NCBI GenBank assembly: GCA_910591455.2 | Contig: OU342809.1 | Location: 1,457,501 to 1,521,500 of the forward strand | Source of the DNA: Pholis gunnellus | Taxonomy: Eukaryota; Chordata; Actinopteri; Perciformes; Pholidae | DNA length: 64,000 nucleotides | Reading direction: 5' to 3' | Translations under genes and position numbers: made by a program | Shown here: positions 1 through 13,100 of the stretch, piece after piece | How the letters are laid out: the number at the start of each line of letters is the position of its first letter | Numbering within the stretch: the stretch's first letter is position 1 | Notes under the pieces: model-generated | Told to the model about the DNA's origin: nothing | The model's database searches: none | The model's input: only the letters and a program-made list of their open reading frames with translations

Positions 1-2380
1 GTGTGATAATCAGGGTTCAGGAGCATCAGTTATATTTTGATGCTAATAGTAGAAGCAGTGGAGAAATACTTAGTAAAAGTATTGATACTACAGCGTATAA
101 ATACTGTTCATAGGTTTTGTGTGCAGTAAAAAGTACATTATCTATGTTTGACTTTGGAGAAGAATCAGAAATGCGTAGAAGTATAAAGTAGTGTAAAATT
201 CGAAGTGAAGTGAAGTATACTCATGTAAAGGTACAAGTACCTCAACATTGTACTTACAGTAACTTAGTTACTTTCCAGCTCTGAACTTCTCTCAGTTTAG
301 TGTTGTTTCTGGACTTTGCTGGAGTTGAATGTGTGTAGTTTGTGTTTTCTGAAGGTTTGTGTGAATAAGTACTTGTGTTGTACTATTGTACTTTAGTAAG
401 TATCTGGAATAATGAAACTTGTCAGCAGCTCTGGCTGATAATTGGGGCTGAAGGAGTGAAAACGAGCTAAATGAATCACAAAACTTTCCTCAAAACTAAT
501 GAATAACATACAGAGCGAGCAGCCGCCTGTCTGCAGCGTGTACTTGTAGTACATTGTTGTATATCGAGCTCAAGTATGTCATGTATTTGATTCATGCGTT
601 GTATTTTCTGATGCAATAATCCTTTAAACTAGTGAATGAGTGAATGTGTGATTCACAGCTTGTATCAGAGTATACGTTGAACAGAACTTTGTAGTTTTCT
701 TTTAAAGGTAGTACATCAAGTTGTGTAGTTCTGTGTATTTGTGTCGTTCCTCTAACGGTCCGTCGTCGGTTAAAGTGACGTTTCCCACCTTCATCGTTCA
801 TCTTCATCACTGAGACACACGCAGCGTTACAAACACACGCTGATGATGTTTTGTCTCTGATAAAGGGGGGGGGGGGGCCTCAAGGACAGGTCACTTCCTG
901 TGGGCCCTGGCCCCCCCTCTGAACAGCTGTACCCCCCCCCCCCCCCCCCCTAATTATCCCAGTCAGGGCTCAACACTAACTGTGACGGCAGCTTCTCTCC
1001 TCATGAACACACGTCACGGTTCAGCTTTATTTCATTTATCGAGCATTTTAAAGACAAAGACGTGTTTATTCAACACTAAAGTAAAGTTCATCGCTTTAAC
1101 TTAAAGATTACACTAGAGCAACATTCAGCTGAGCTCTAAAATCACAAGATAATTATATCTAATTTGCAACATTGTAACATTTCATGATTTCATTATGTTT
1201 GAGTTGAATCCAGAAGGAGGCGGATCCTTTCTATCCTTAAACCTCTGATTAAGTGAAGTGTACGTTCCTGCAGGAAAGCGTCTCCGTGGCCTCTGAGCGT
1301 CTCTCTGCACCCTGGACTCTGTTCTCAGGAGGACTTAGAGTCCAGAGCTCACATCCAGACCAGAGGCGCTCGGGTCTTCACCTCCGTGTTCTGGGAACGC
1401 AGCGCTCACACACTTCCTGTTGTTACGTCAGGAGACGCCGACCTCAGCATCAGCACATGAAACACAGAGACGTCCTCCGGTCATCTCCACGCAGCAACTC
1501 CTGATGTTCACTTTGAAGAGGAGGAGAGAGGAAGAGGAGAAGAGAGAGGAAGGGGATAGGAAGAGGAGGAGAAGAGATGAAGAGGAGAAGAGAGGAGGGG
1601 AGAGGAAGAGAGGAAGAGGATAGGAAGAGGAGAAGAGATGAAGAGTAGAGGAGGAGGAGAGGAGAGGAAGAGGAGAGGAGGAGAAGAGAGGAAGAGGAGA
1701 GGAGAGGAAGACACCTGTTTAAATGCTCGACACATTATCTATTTCACTAACTATCTATTCACCTATTCACTAATATACACATGTTCAGATTGCCTTTGTG
1801 TGTTCGTAGTTAAAATGTGTGACGCGTTGTGACGCGTTGTGACGGTAGTTATGGTAACGAGGCCTTATAGCAGCTGTTGTAACCATCAGTGTGTCTTTAT
1901 AATGAAGCTAATAGAGCAACACATGTAGGACTAGTGACTGTCCCCTGAACGCCACACGGCACCAGCAAAGTCCTCCAAGATGGCCGACCTGTCAGCAGGC
2001 GGCCTGGTTCTCTCTGAGTGCTTTTGGGCTGTAAGAGGAGAAACCCCCCCCCCCCCCCCCCCCGGTGTAAAAGCTCATTTAAAGCTCTGGAGTGCGGTAC
2101 ATTCGGCTGCTCCATTTTTAAAAGAAGCTCTCTTTTAACACTTGGCAGAGCTCAGGGGGGGGGTCGGGTTATAAATGGCTCCCGGGGGCCCCGCTTCCTA
2201 CTGACGAGGTCCAAACCCCCCCTAGGGGGGGGGGGGGGGGACGCCGTGGTACGATCCGCAGGATTCAGGCCGGCGCAGAGCTGAAACCCAAGAATCATTG
2301 GATGTTTCATCGGTCAGCGCTGTTTTGGAAATGTGATAGTTTAGTGTCGAACGGTGGAGACGACGTCAAGTTCAACAGCA
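1..2380. other. Intergenic, no gene seen; homopolymers and purine tract
   Basis: No spliced or single-exon gene is evident. Contains G-run 865-877 facing C-run 932-950, a GA-rich tract 1508-1715, C-run 2044-2063 facing G-run 2225-2240. Short open frames here are compositional. Confidence 0.6.
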
Positions 2381-2383
2381 GAC

Positions 2384-2586
2384 CAGACCAGACCGGACCG
2401 GACCGGACCGGACCAGACCAGACCGGACCAGACCAGACCGGACCAGACCGGACCAGACCAGACCAGACCAGACCGGACCAGACCAGACCGGACCAGACCG
2501 GACCAGACCAGACCAGACCAGACCAGACCGGACCAGACCGGACCGGACCAGACCGGACCAGACCAGACCAGACCGGACCGGACCGG
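2384..2586. repeat. Pentamer array GACCA/GACCG, about 40 units
   Basis: About 200 bp of GACCA and GACCG units in irregular alternation. Because 5 is not a multiple of 3 and no unit makes a stop, four overlapping frames stay open on the two strands; these are not genes. Confidence 0.95.
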
Positions 2587-5037
2587 AGCAGCAGATCATC
2601 ATGCACAGCAGAGCTCCATCGAGCCCGTTTAAGAGCTTTTAATCCCAGAGAAACAGCCGATAGCGGAGGCTGTTATTAACAGTCTATAAGTGAACGTTCT
2701 CTTCCTCTGGATTCATCGTGTTATTCCTCATCTTCATGTTGGGAGCGTTCTAGGATTCACAGCTTTCCGACGTCAGAAAAGGTTATTGAATCTTTTAATT
2801 AAATGAGGAGCACCGACAACAAACAATAAAACATTTTAATGTAAAATAAGTGATTAAATCAACAAATATTAGAGCGAATGTAACAGTGCTGCTGACGTTG
2901 TGTTGAATATTTGCTCAGTGAATCAGCTGTATGTATGTGTGTGTGTGTGTGTGTGTGTTACGGTTCTATAGATCTGTTGATTAACGAGCAGGTGAAGTGT
3001 TCTTTGTTAACTTCCCGACAGACTCGTGTGTTGACGCTCACAAACACAGAACCTCTCCTCGACCGTCCGTGACCTTTTGACCTTCTGACCTTCTGACCTC
3101 CTGACTGGACGTGAACCCGAGATCTCTGACCGGTTCAGTGTTTAGGCTTCACCGAGTGGATACTTCAGAGCCAGCTGGGAATTCGGACACACAAACTAAA
3201 CAAGCTTCCGACTCACTGACCGGGAACAAACACCACGTCGCGTTAACACAGCGCCGCAGATCTGAAGTCAGACTGAGAGCGTTACAAACGATTTCTGGGA
3301 CATTTTCTGCCTTTTTATTGGATCGAGTCACTAGAGACAGACTAGTGTCACATTAATGGAATTTATAGCTTTGATACATTATATATATAATGAAAACTAT
3401 CCACGTTTGATACCATTATTATTAGAAAGATATAGTGAGAATAAATGATAAAGATAAATGTGATATGTGATGATAATTCCTTTTCTATGAGCAGCTGATG
3501 GACCTCATCCATAATAAATAAGACATTGTTTTAACTTGTAATTGATACATATTGTTGAAATGATTTAGTTGAGTTGCATCTTATCTACGTTCTCTGTGTG
3601 ATTTAAAGTGCGAGCTGGTAAACAGCGATGCTGCTTTTATGGCTCGGGCTTTTATTGTGAAAAGTACGAGCAGAAGGAAGCCCGTTTTTGTCAATGCGGG
3701 GACAATAAGTATTATTTCCCAAATGTATAACTAAATAAAAGTGATGTGCTGCCTCTGCTCACATGAAATATCTTCTCTTTGTGTCACAGCTGATAGATTT
3801 CTCTCCTCTCGTCCCTCAAAGCTGAAGCTAAAGAACCAACAATCGAGATAGAAGTCATTCAAACTAACGTGGAATTTATTGATATTGATTTGAATGCAAC
3901 CCGCTCTACTGTAAGACTCAAATACGCTGTCGGGTAGTGTTTAATATGAGTGAATGTTTGAAGCTGAAGAAGTTTGTAATCTTGTTTGTTCATCCGTTGA
4001 TCACATGGTTCTAAATCATCGGCACAAAGCGTTTTATTCCTCAGCGTACGGCGTCGTTATTGATGCCAGGACGTAGTCTGTGTCGCCGTGTTTTAATCAG
4101 ACCAATGGATCAAACCTGGACCAGACCCTGCTGGACTGACTGACCTGCAGTGAGGACACCAGATATGACGATGATCAGAGAGGAGACTTAAACAGCTGAG
4201 CGTCTGACAGAAACGCGGGTTTTCCCTGAGTGAAGGTCTGGGGTCAGTCTGATACCTGAGTGGTGGTCCTGGATCTCTGGAGTCTTGTTTACCCCGAGGT
4301 GAGGCCAGCAGCCGGACTGAAAGCGATACCCCGACACTGATGTTGACTCAACTGCTGCGTCCTAACCTCGGTACCTTACGATGGCTCCCGACATGATCCA
4401 CCTTAATGCTGACAAATGACTTTCTGACCAGGAAGTCCCAGAGGCCGAGGAGGCGGGGGGGGGGGGGGGGGGCTTGTGGGTAATCCGTCTGTGAAGAGGA
4501 GACTCAAAGAGTCCGGAGAGTTCGCTAAGTGGAAGTTCAGCAGTTAAGACGGTCGTCTGGTCAGGATGGAACCCCCCCCCCCCCCCCCCCCAGACCGGCT
4601 TCTATGTGATGTCGTCGCTTTACTGCTTTATTCTTATTTGTTGATTTATATCATAGTACTAGTGTGGATAAAGAGCGTGTTCCTGTCGTGTTAACTGCTC
4701 ACAGCGTTCAGGTCGCCTGAATATGGCTTCATGTAAATAAAGGTCAAAGGTCAGTCATGATGAAGAGGACAGAGATCAAGTTCAAACAGACGGATGATTG
4801 TATCAACATTAATTCATGTTAATTGATAAGAAAGAGCTGCGATTAATGCACTCTCATCATCAATCTGCAGGTTTTTTCTTGGTTAAGATATTTAAATTCA
4901 CATTAAACACATTAAACACATTAAATATGTACATTTGCATTTTTGTTTAACTTTATTTCTTTGGTTTATATTTAGAAAAATCAACAAATAATGTCTGAAA
5001 ATGTCTCTGAAGACAGGAAGACCGGAAACACTACCTG

Positions 5038-5089
<52 letters not shown>

Positions 5090-5700
5090 GTCTCTCTGTA
5101 GTGAAGCTGCGTCTTGAGTTCAGAGGTGATGAGGTCACTTCCTCGCTCACAAGCTTCATCTGGCCGATCACTTCACGCCTCGCTCTTCCTCCGCTCACCT
5201 GGTGAACGCTTCTTCTTCTTCACGTCTCAGTCCTCCAGCAGCTGTCTGCTCAGGGTTCAGGTCCAGAAGGTCAAACTCATCTCAAGTCCTCTCACCCGTT
5301 GCTCTGACTGTTGCAGCGCTAGTAGCGTGCTAGTAGCCTGCTAGCTACAGAGAAGGACGTCCAGCGGTCCTCGCGGTGCTCGTTCACACGTCCTCACGTC
5401 CACAGGTCTCCTGTCAGGTTGGGTACAATGTATTTCAGAACGCGCGTGCTGGATGTCCAGGTTATAGGATGTGAAGCTGAGGCGCGGTCGTGGTGTAACG
5501 GAGGACGTTTACATCGTGAACTAAAATCTGTGTTGAAATCAGCAGCAGGAGAGCTAGTTAGCCGTTAGTCGTTAGCAGCTAACGGCTAACGGTCAGTTAC
5601 ATTACGATGCGTTCAGAAAATGAGTAAAATAACGTTCTCGTGATGTGTTCACGTGTAATCTGGTAGCTTTGGGAGCAGATCTGGAGTTAAGTGTCTTGCT
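2587..5700. other. Intergenic, no gene seen
   Basis: AT-rich unique DNA with (GT)n at 2933-2958, four TGACCT direct repeats at 3070-3099, G-run 4455-4472 facing C-run 4572-4591, (CA)n at 5041-5088 and an inverted repeat at 5557-5590. Confidence 0.55.
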
Positions 5701-5766
5701 CAAGGACACGTCGGCATCGAACCGCCGACCCTCTGGTTTAAAGGACCCGCTCCACCGCTGAGCCAC
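5680..5766 (-). mobile_element. tRNA-derived SINE head
   Basis: On the minus strand a perfect pol III A box TGGCTCAGCGG (5765-5755) and B box GTTCGATGC (5722-5714) are 32 nt apart, followed by CTTGAGCAAGACACTTAA, a tail block common in fish tRNA SINEs. No acceptor stem or CCA-side pairing, so not a working tRNA. Confidence 0.75.
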
Positions 5767-6557
5767 ATTAACGTGTTTAATACGTCATTAAAACTACTCA
5801 GCTAATCAATACAGAGACAACCTAATGATTGTTTATTAAAATCAACTTAAAGTACAACATTGAGAACTTTTGATGGTTTTCACTGTTTAACACATTTAAA
5901 CTACTAATGAGAAGAATTGTAACAATAATATGAATCAATAGAAAAAGTATTTTATCAGAATCAGAACCGTTTATTGCCCAGAACGCTACACGTACAAGGA
6001 AATAACTAGAAACCATCACCACAGCAATAATCAAGACATAATATTAAAATGTACAATAAAACAAACAGTACGTTAAAACAAGTATATTATAAAAGTGTCC
6101 GGTGTGTTTTAATATAGAAAGGACCTGATGTAACCTAATGATTGTGTTTTTATGAGAATAACCGTTAAATGAACATTGAGACTGTTTTTGACAGTATATG
6201 TCATCATATTACTCAAACACTGAATAAGTTGTGAAAGTATTCAGATTACTTGTGTTGTCCATGAAACCCAAATATATTTATAGGATATATTTATATAAGC
6301 AGCACGTTGATCCAGCTTGAATCTGACATGATGTTTCAGATTCATCTTCTTTAATCATGGATGTTGGAGGCTTAAACATGAACTCCTGCGTTTGTGACGC
6401 GTGAACACAAAGTTCTTCCTGAATGTTTTCTCTCTCGTCCAGCTGCTGACGCAGCATCTCTGTTCTGCTTCCTTGTTGTTCGATCTATATGAAGTGTTTC
6501 CTTCAGACACAGCGGGACACGAGGAACGCTGTTTACTGCAGCGAGCCAACTGGCCTG

Positions 6558-6593
6558 CACCACACACACACACACACACACACACACTCCTCA

Positions 6594-6659
<66 letters not shown>

Positions 6660-8003
6660 CTCAACACACACACAAACACAAACACACACTCCTCAACACG
6701 CACACACACAAACGCACACACACACACACACACTCCTCACCACACACACACACACACACTCCTCACCACACACACACACACACACACACTGTGTTTGGTA
6801 CAGTTCATTATCTTAATTTCTTCGGCTTCATTATTTTCTGTATTTATTAAAAGTAAACTTTACTTGATCCTCGCCACTCCTCATATCCAGCCTTACACAC
6901 ACACACACCCACACACACACACACTCTCCCTCATTGGCCGATCGTGTCGTCACGGAGACAACAGCTGTCTCCAGGATGAAGAAGCTACTTTGAGGGTGCC
7001 AGCCAGTCTGCAGGGCTGCAACTGGAGAGTCCCATGGGTCCTTCATGGCCTTCACAACACACACACTCTCTCTCCCTCACAACACTCTCACACACTCACA
7101 CACACTCTTCCTCACACACACTCGCACACACACACACACTGGCAGTGCAGCAGGATCAGCGCCCTCTAGAGACGTCAGTAGTTTTGTTTCTTCCTCTGAA
7201 GGAACATTGTGTTCGTCTTTCACTGTTTGTCTTCCTCAGCGGAGGATGAACACTAATAATCATGTTATTAATAAAGAGTTTTCTTTTTCTTTACTCTTAA
7301 AATAGGCAGACATAGAATCATATAATCTTTAATAAAGATTACGTTTTGATGCAGGAAAGTCAATAATCAGAAATTCTCCACGTTATGATGAGTCAGACGG
7401 GTCGTTGGCTCCTTTTGGGACGTAAACACGTCAACGCGCCATGTTTGTGTCCACGTAGCGTCTTTTTCTCCACTGTACAACCAGAGGAGTCGCCCCCTGC
7501 TGGTCAGCAGAGAGACTGCAGGCTTTAACGAGTCCTGAGGCTGCTTCTTGAGCTCGGAGTAGAGCCGCGCTGTCTGCAGGCTGAGTCAAAATAACAACAA
7601 ACCGTAAAATAACATTCTTCATGTTTCCACTCGGGAGTTGGAGGAAAAACCAGCGAACAAACTTATTTATTTTAATTATGGATCGTTACAGAAACGATGT
7701 GGGAAACATATCCCATCGTACAGTGAAGTATTATTTTAATGATAATTTATAATCTCATCGTCTGAATCTGAATCTGAACCGGATCATGAGGTAAACGAAC
7801 CACTAATGAAATATAATGAGGCTTTACTGTATTAAAGCCAAACAACACACACACACACACACACACACACAAAGCTCCCTCAGTGAGTCAGCAGTGTGTG
7901 TGTGTGTGTGTGTGTGTGTTGCATGTGTTGTTTTGGGTCGACTGCAACTGTCGGGACGACGACCTGTCTAATCTGCACCTGCCACTGACACAGCAAATGT
8001 ACG

Positions 8004-8036
<33 letters not shown>

Positions 8037-8040
8037 CCGG
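6558..8040. repeat. CA/GT microsatellite cluster
   Basis: CA-rich tracts at 6558-6790, 6895-6925, 7056-7140, 7843-7871 and 8005-8034, and a GT tract at 7891-7919. The unique island 6930-7050 between them is GC-richer. A diverged minus-strand fragment of dispersed family R1 is at about 7466-7535. Confidence 0.9.
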
Positions 8041-8514
8041 CCTACATAAGAGACAGACGGAGCCGTAGTGTCCGATTGACCGACTGCAATGCATGCTGGG
8101 AACTGACCGGCAGCTAGCTGATAATTTGACTCAGATAACTGATAACCGTTCTCTCCTTCCTTCCTTCCTTCCTTACCTCCTTCCCTCACGTCCTCACAGA
8201 GGCCCAGACTCTGAGGCAGTGATATTATCCATTTATTTATTATTATATTATATTATTTAACTAAAGATATCCCATCAACACTTCTTCTGTCCCTGGAAAC
8301 ACTCACGTCTCTCCATTCATACACAGATACAAACACATTTAAACCTGCAAAAAGAACAAGAATTAAAGTTTTAAATGAAGTAAAACGTTTTGTTTTAAAA
8401 TCACCTCGAAGTATTTATAGTTTAAATATCGCTGCTCTGCCCCTGAATTTAAAATATGCAGCGACTCTAAAAGCCTTTAAATGAAGAGTTCAAAGGGCTG
8501 ATTTAGTCAAAATG

Positions 8515-8880
8515 TCAAACACACACACACACACACACACGCTTGACTAACACTGTATCTCTTTATCTGTATCTCTGTCATCTCACACACACACACACAC
8601 ACACACACACAGTGACTGTAACCACACACTGGAGGCTGGACGTTGATTGACAGGCGGGGCAGGTGTGACGTCCCACCTGTCGATGCGACCCCCCCCCCCC
8701 CCCCCTCCATACCCACACACACACACACACACACCCTTTACCCCACTCCCTCGACCCCTGACCCTGTGACCAACTTCCTATCCCCATGGGCCCGTTAACA
8801 ACGCCCCCCCCCCCCCCCCCCCCCCCCCCCAAGTCCCCCCGACCTGTGACCTCTGCACTCAGCCCCCCCCCCCCCACTGC
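8515..8880. repeat. CA tracts with long poly(C) runs
   Basis: CA at 8519-8540, 8583-8611 and 8713-8733; C-runs at 8689-8705 and 8804-8830 (27 C), with a shorter one near 8866-8875. Confidence 0.9.
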
Positions 8881-10866
8881 TGCAGTACAGTCGGGTCTTC
8901 ATTTCTTCCTGTGATGACAACTTCTTCTCTCTTTACTCTTCACAGGGAAGAAGCTTCGTGTTTACTTCTGTCGACGTGGATTATTCACTGTGAGAGATCT
9001 TTAGATCTTTAGATCTTTACGATCATTTCTGCAAGCGATGCAGTTAAAGTCACGTAAAACATTTAACTGTAACTATTTAGACACGAAAGAAACCGGTGCT
9101 TGGTAAACATAACAGCATCGTTTTGCGTTTAACATTATTAATATCCAAATACAACTCTGATCCATAACTGTAAATGAACTGAAGCAGCACAGAGCTTCAG
9201 TGAGCCGGCAGAAAGAACAACCAGTGCTCATCAGTCAATCGTGGGTTCCAGCTTAATTTATACTTATTACAGTATAGATGCTGCTAGTGACGTCGTGATA
9301 CACCAATGATGTCAGTATCAGCTGTAAAGTACACACATCTGACATGTTATCGTCTTATGACGTCGTTGTGGCTAACATGTTAGCTGCTAACCTCTACATC
9401 CAGCGGTGACAGACCTACATCATCTTTGTGTTTGTGTCGTCTGATGAACGTCGGTGCAGTATTCTCTCTCTTTTAGCTCCGTGTTTGTCTCTGATGGAGT
9501 CTGTCTGCTGCGGAGCAGGAAGTGAACGGAGGCTTGAAGGCTGTTTGATGGAAACACTGAGGCTGCACCAGACGGTACAACACAACCATGAGCTAGAAGA
9601 GCTTTTAAATACTGATACAAAATGAGTAAAAACCAAATATAAATAAATAACCAGAACAGCCAGAGCGTGTTGATGATGACTGGATTCATTGTGGACAGTT
9701 AGTCTGTTGTATCGCTCAGTGTGGAGTCGACAGCTGAAGCCTCCGAATGCTCAGGAGACGTGAAAACTAAAAATACACGAAAGAACAAGACTAAGAATCC
9801 CTGATTAACTGTCCATCGACTAACAATAACACAAATGAAATGACTGAACGTTTGGACTAAAACTAAAAGACTAAATCAGAATCAGGATGAAGCTCCGGCC
9901 TCCAGAGCAGCTTCGGTCTCTGGAGCGTCTTTGAACTCCGGCTCTTCTAAACTCTTCTGGCTTTTGAAATCGTCGTCATCGAGCTCGTTACCGAGCTGGT
10001 GAACTGGAAGGAACGTCTCCGTCGGAGCGCTTCGGCCTCTCTCTCCGCCGTGCACGGTCGGTCGGTGAGGTCATGCTCTGTGTTTAACGGGCAGGAGAGC
10101 GTTTCACAGCGGTGAGATGTGACGGCGGAGGAACAAAAAGACAAACTGCTGCAGCAGATTGTTCTCCAGAGTCTCACTAACGGGAGATTCACCGTGATTC
10201 ATGCAGAGAACATGCAGTCATACCGGGGTTCTCCACCAGGGCGGCGCCAGGGCGTCTTTACGTGGTTAAAAGGTAGAGAGGTGTCTGAAAATCACCTCAT
10301 TGTGTTCTATTGTCTTTTGTCTGTTATTCATTGTGTCTTTATATGTTCTCCTGGCAATAGTTTTAAGGCTTTTATTTGCTTTTATCAGAGAGAAACAGGC
10401 TGTTTTTTGATCTATAGAATGGCAAAATGTTCTCCTTTATTAAAGTTTTTACACTTAACTGCCGTAATAATCACTCCAACTTCAACTATTATTGACATTT
10501 TGCAGGACATGTTTTGGGATTAAGTGACCGGATTTGCTTTCCTAGTTTCTAAAAACAGTAGAATACGTCCATCACAAGTTCCCAGAGTCGAACACGAGGC
10601 GTTCGGAAGTCACGTTGTGTCTCACCAACAGTCCACAGGTCAGTTTAGAACAATATGAAACCAGCAAATCCTCACATCTGAGAAGCTGCAACCAGAGAGT
10701 ATTGCAGTATTAATTGTCGAGCTGTTCTGTAGCTTCCTGTTTAATAGATACTATTAATATTTATCCTCCATACTCTCACTAAAAACACACGACAACTTAG
10801 ACTCTCAACTGTCTTGTTAACAACAAAGAAAAAAGATGTTACAGCTGGAAATAGAACAACACCTTC
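8881..10866. other. Intergenic; one weak minus-strand exon candidate
   Basis: Mostly unique DNA with no clear gene. See the separate candidate at 9882-10003. The plus-strand frame near 10119-10260 looks protein-like for about 45 residues but has no ATG start and no supporting exon. Confidence 0.45.
9882..10003 (-). other. Candidate terminal coding exon, unrecognised
   Basis: Minus strand: acceptor cgttccttccag, then 122 nt coding HQLGNELDDDDFKSQKSLEE, then an acidic tail PEFKDAPETEAALEAGASS and TGA. The codons look protein-like, but no upstream partner exon or known family was recognised. It may be chance. Confidence 0.2.
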
Positions 10867-11018
10867 TGTCTCAGTTTAATGTCTTTTTGGTGAAACTTGT
10901 TGTAAATGATGTATCGATTCGACTCTTTGTGTCATATTTTTATGTCTCAGTTTAATGTCTTTTTGGTGAAACTTGTTGTAAATGATGTATCGATTCGACT
11001 CTTTGTGTCATATTTTTA
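10867..11018. repeat. 76-bp tandem duplication
   Basis: Two copies (10867-10942, 10943-11018) that appear identical over 76 bp, including GTATCGATTCGACTC. A recent simple duplication. Confidence 0.95.
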
Positions 11019-11054
11019 TGTCTCTTTAAATCTCTAAAAAAAAGCTGCTGGAAA

Positions 11055-11335
11055 ATGTCAAATGAAGTTTCGTCTCAGCACCCAGAATGCCGAGCGCTCC
11101 TCACCTCGGCTCACATGTTTTTTTTTGTTTTTTTTTGGGAGTCGTGACGGACTCGGGCCGGCACTCTGCAGGCGCTCTCGCCCCCACGGAGGGATTATCC
11201 AACCACGCCCGGAAAAGACGTGTGAAATTGTGACGGGCACGAAAATAAAAATGACAACGTTTTGCGATGGGGCCGCGCGTGGAGTGAGCACGTTAGCCTG
11301 TTGGCACGCACACACACGCGGCGGTGTAAGCCGAT
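11055..11335. other. GC-rich unique island, possible regulatory DNA
   Basis: Unusually CpG-rich, non-repetitive sequence between AT-rich DNA and a long GT array. No exon structure found. Possible conserved non-coding element; not tested. Confidence 0.25.
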
Positions 11336-11340
11336 ACGTT

Positions 11341-11453
<113 letters not shown>

Positions 11454-12094
11454 ACGCCTCTGTCAGCGGACGGGCCGGTGTGAGTCAGTGTGTTTTTGTG
11501 CGATCACGGCCGATAGCAGGTGCTCTGAGCGGGAAACACGATCAGCTCAACACCCCACAGCTGTACGCTTTAATTGATTAGAGTGAGTTTTATGACAGTC
11601 AGGCCTCAAGCACGCAGACACCAGGCCACCAATCAGACGGAAGCTCTCTCAGTAACAACGTGATCCGGACACACTTTACATGAGGACGGAGGACGGAGGA
11701 CACCGTCACGAGACTCCAGATGTTGATTTTCACTTAAATAAATGTCTGTTAAGTAACGGTCCGTCGGTGAAGGAGTCACTGCAATGAAAGGTCACGTTCA
11801 CGGCCGGCCCTGGCGCTAAGAAGTTGAGAATATTTCAACTTTTCTCGGGTTTCTAGCGCCGGGTTTTAGCGATGCGTCTCGGTGTGATCGGGGCGTTACA
11901 GCTTTTCTCCAAGTGGAACCACACACACAATAATCAAACGATCAGCTGATTGTATTTGTCGTTTGGTCTGAAGATATTCAGTCAGAGACGTGACGGAGCA
12001 TTTGAGGTTTGGTGGTTTAGACGCCTCGCTGAGTATTCCTCATGTTCAGAGAGGCTTTGAGGCTTCTGCTGCTGCCGTCATCGTCCTGGCTGGG

Positions 12095-12410
12095 GAGGGG
12101 GGGAGAGAGAGGGAGAGAGAGAGAGAGACATGGGGAGAGAGAGGGAGAGAGAGAGAGGGAGAGAGAGATAGAGAGAGAGACAGGGAGGGATAGAGAGAGA
12201 GAGAGAGAGAGAGAGGGAGGGAGGCAGGGAGGGAGGGAGAGATAGAGAGAGAGAGAGGGAGGGAGACAGGGAGGGAGGGAGAGAGAGAGAGAGAGGGAGG
12301 CAGGGAGGGAGGGAGAGAGAGAGAGAGACATGGAGAGAGAGAGGGAGAGAGAGAGAGAGACATGGAGAGAGAGAGGGAGAGAGAGAGAGAGACATGGAGA
12401 GAGAGAGAGA
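12095..12410. repeat. GA-rich (GAGA/GGGA) tract with ACATGG interruptions
   Basis: About 315 bp of GAGAGA/GGGAGG with recurring gacatgg breaks near 12128, 12328, 12360 and 12392, showing local duplication of a roughly 32-bp block at the 3' end. Confidence 0.93.
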
Positions 12411-12734
12411 GATTAGGGTTCATCCCTCTGGATAGAAGCTGGGTAATGAGAAACCCCGTCATAGCTTTGATATCAATGTGATGAGTCACAGCGCGGCAGG
12501 ATTACCAGTCCTCAGTTCAGATGCTTCATCAGTGTCATTCGTGGATCTCATGTCATACTTTTATTTTTCCACTCTTCACGGGGAGGTCAGAGGTCACCAG
12601 CCAGTTGGCAACCACCAGTTATAAAAGGAACAACCACCAAGTTGAAGTACAAACAGACAACTTGTGGTTTTGGGGTTTGTGTTGTTTTGACTGCCTCTGA
12701 ACGCACCGCACGACGGGAGACACACATCGTCACT

Positions 12735-13100
12735 GTTAGATCTCTGAACACTAACTATTGATCATTGATGATCCATATTAACAGATACAGATCCCTTTGT
12801 TGTTTCATTATAGATAAAACATCTCCTTCAAACTACTGGATTCATTCAAGTTCATCACCAAAAACTACATTTTACAGACTACATGTGAACACATCATGAT
12901 AACGTTATAATGTACCTTCAGCCAGTACTCATGTTCACTGAGCAGAGCCTGAAGGCATCATGATGTCACTGAAGTGAACCTCGTTGGTTAGCCGTTAGCG
13001 GTGCTGCTAACGTTACTAGCTCTCCTCTGATTGGTTGTTTACAATGAAACACGATCAGAGATCAGAGACTAGAAACACAAGTTCTACTGAGTCAGTGAAA
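12735..13100 (+). mobile_element. Dispersed element R3, plus-orientation copy
   Basis: Matches the reverse complement of 62215-62775 over several hundred bases. Best conserved from TAACGTTATAATGT through the GTTAGCCGTTAGCGGTGCTG block and AAACACAAGTTCTACTGA. Its tail leads straight into the 31-bp minisatellite. No coding capacity. Confidence 0.85.

Noticed and set aside
5680..5766. Functional tRNA gene
   Set aside because: A and B boxes are present but no acceptor stem pairing and a typical SINE tail follows.
6930..7060. Protein-like minus-strand frame between CA tracts (VVKAMKDPWDSP)
   Set aside because: Short, no clear splice borders, embedded in microsatellite-flanked DNA.
10119..10523. 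134-residue plus-strand frame
   Set aside because: No ATG start, second half is AT-rich with atypical codons, no family recognised; kept only as a weak note.
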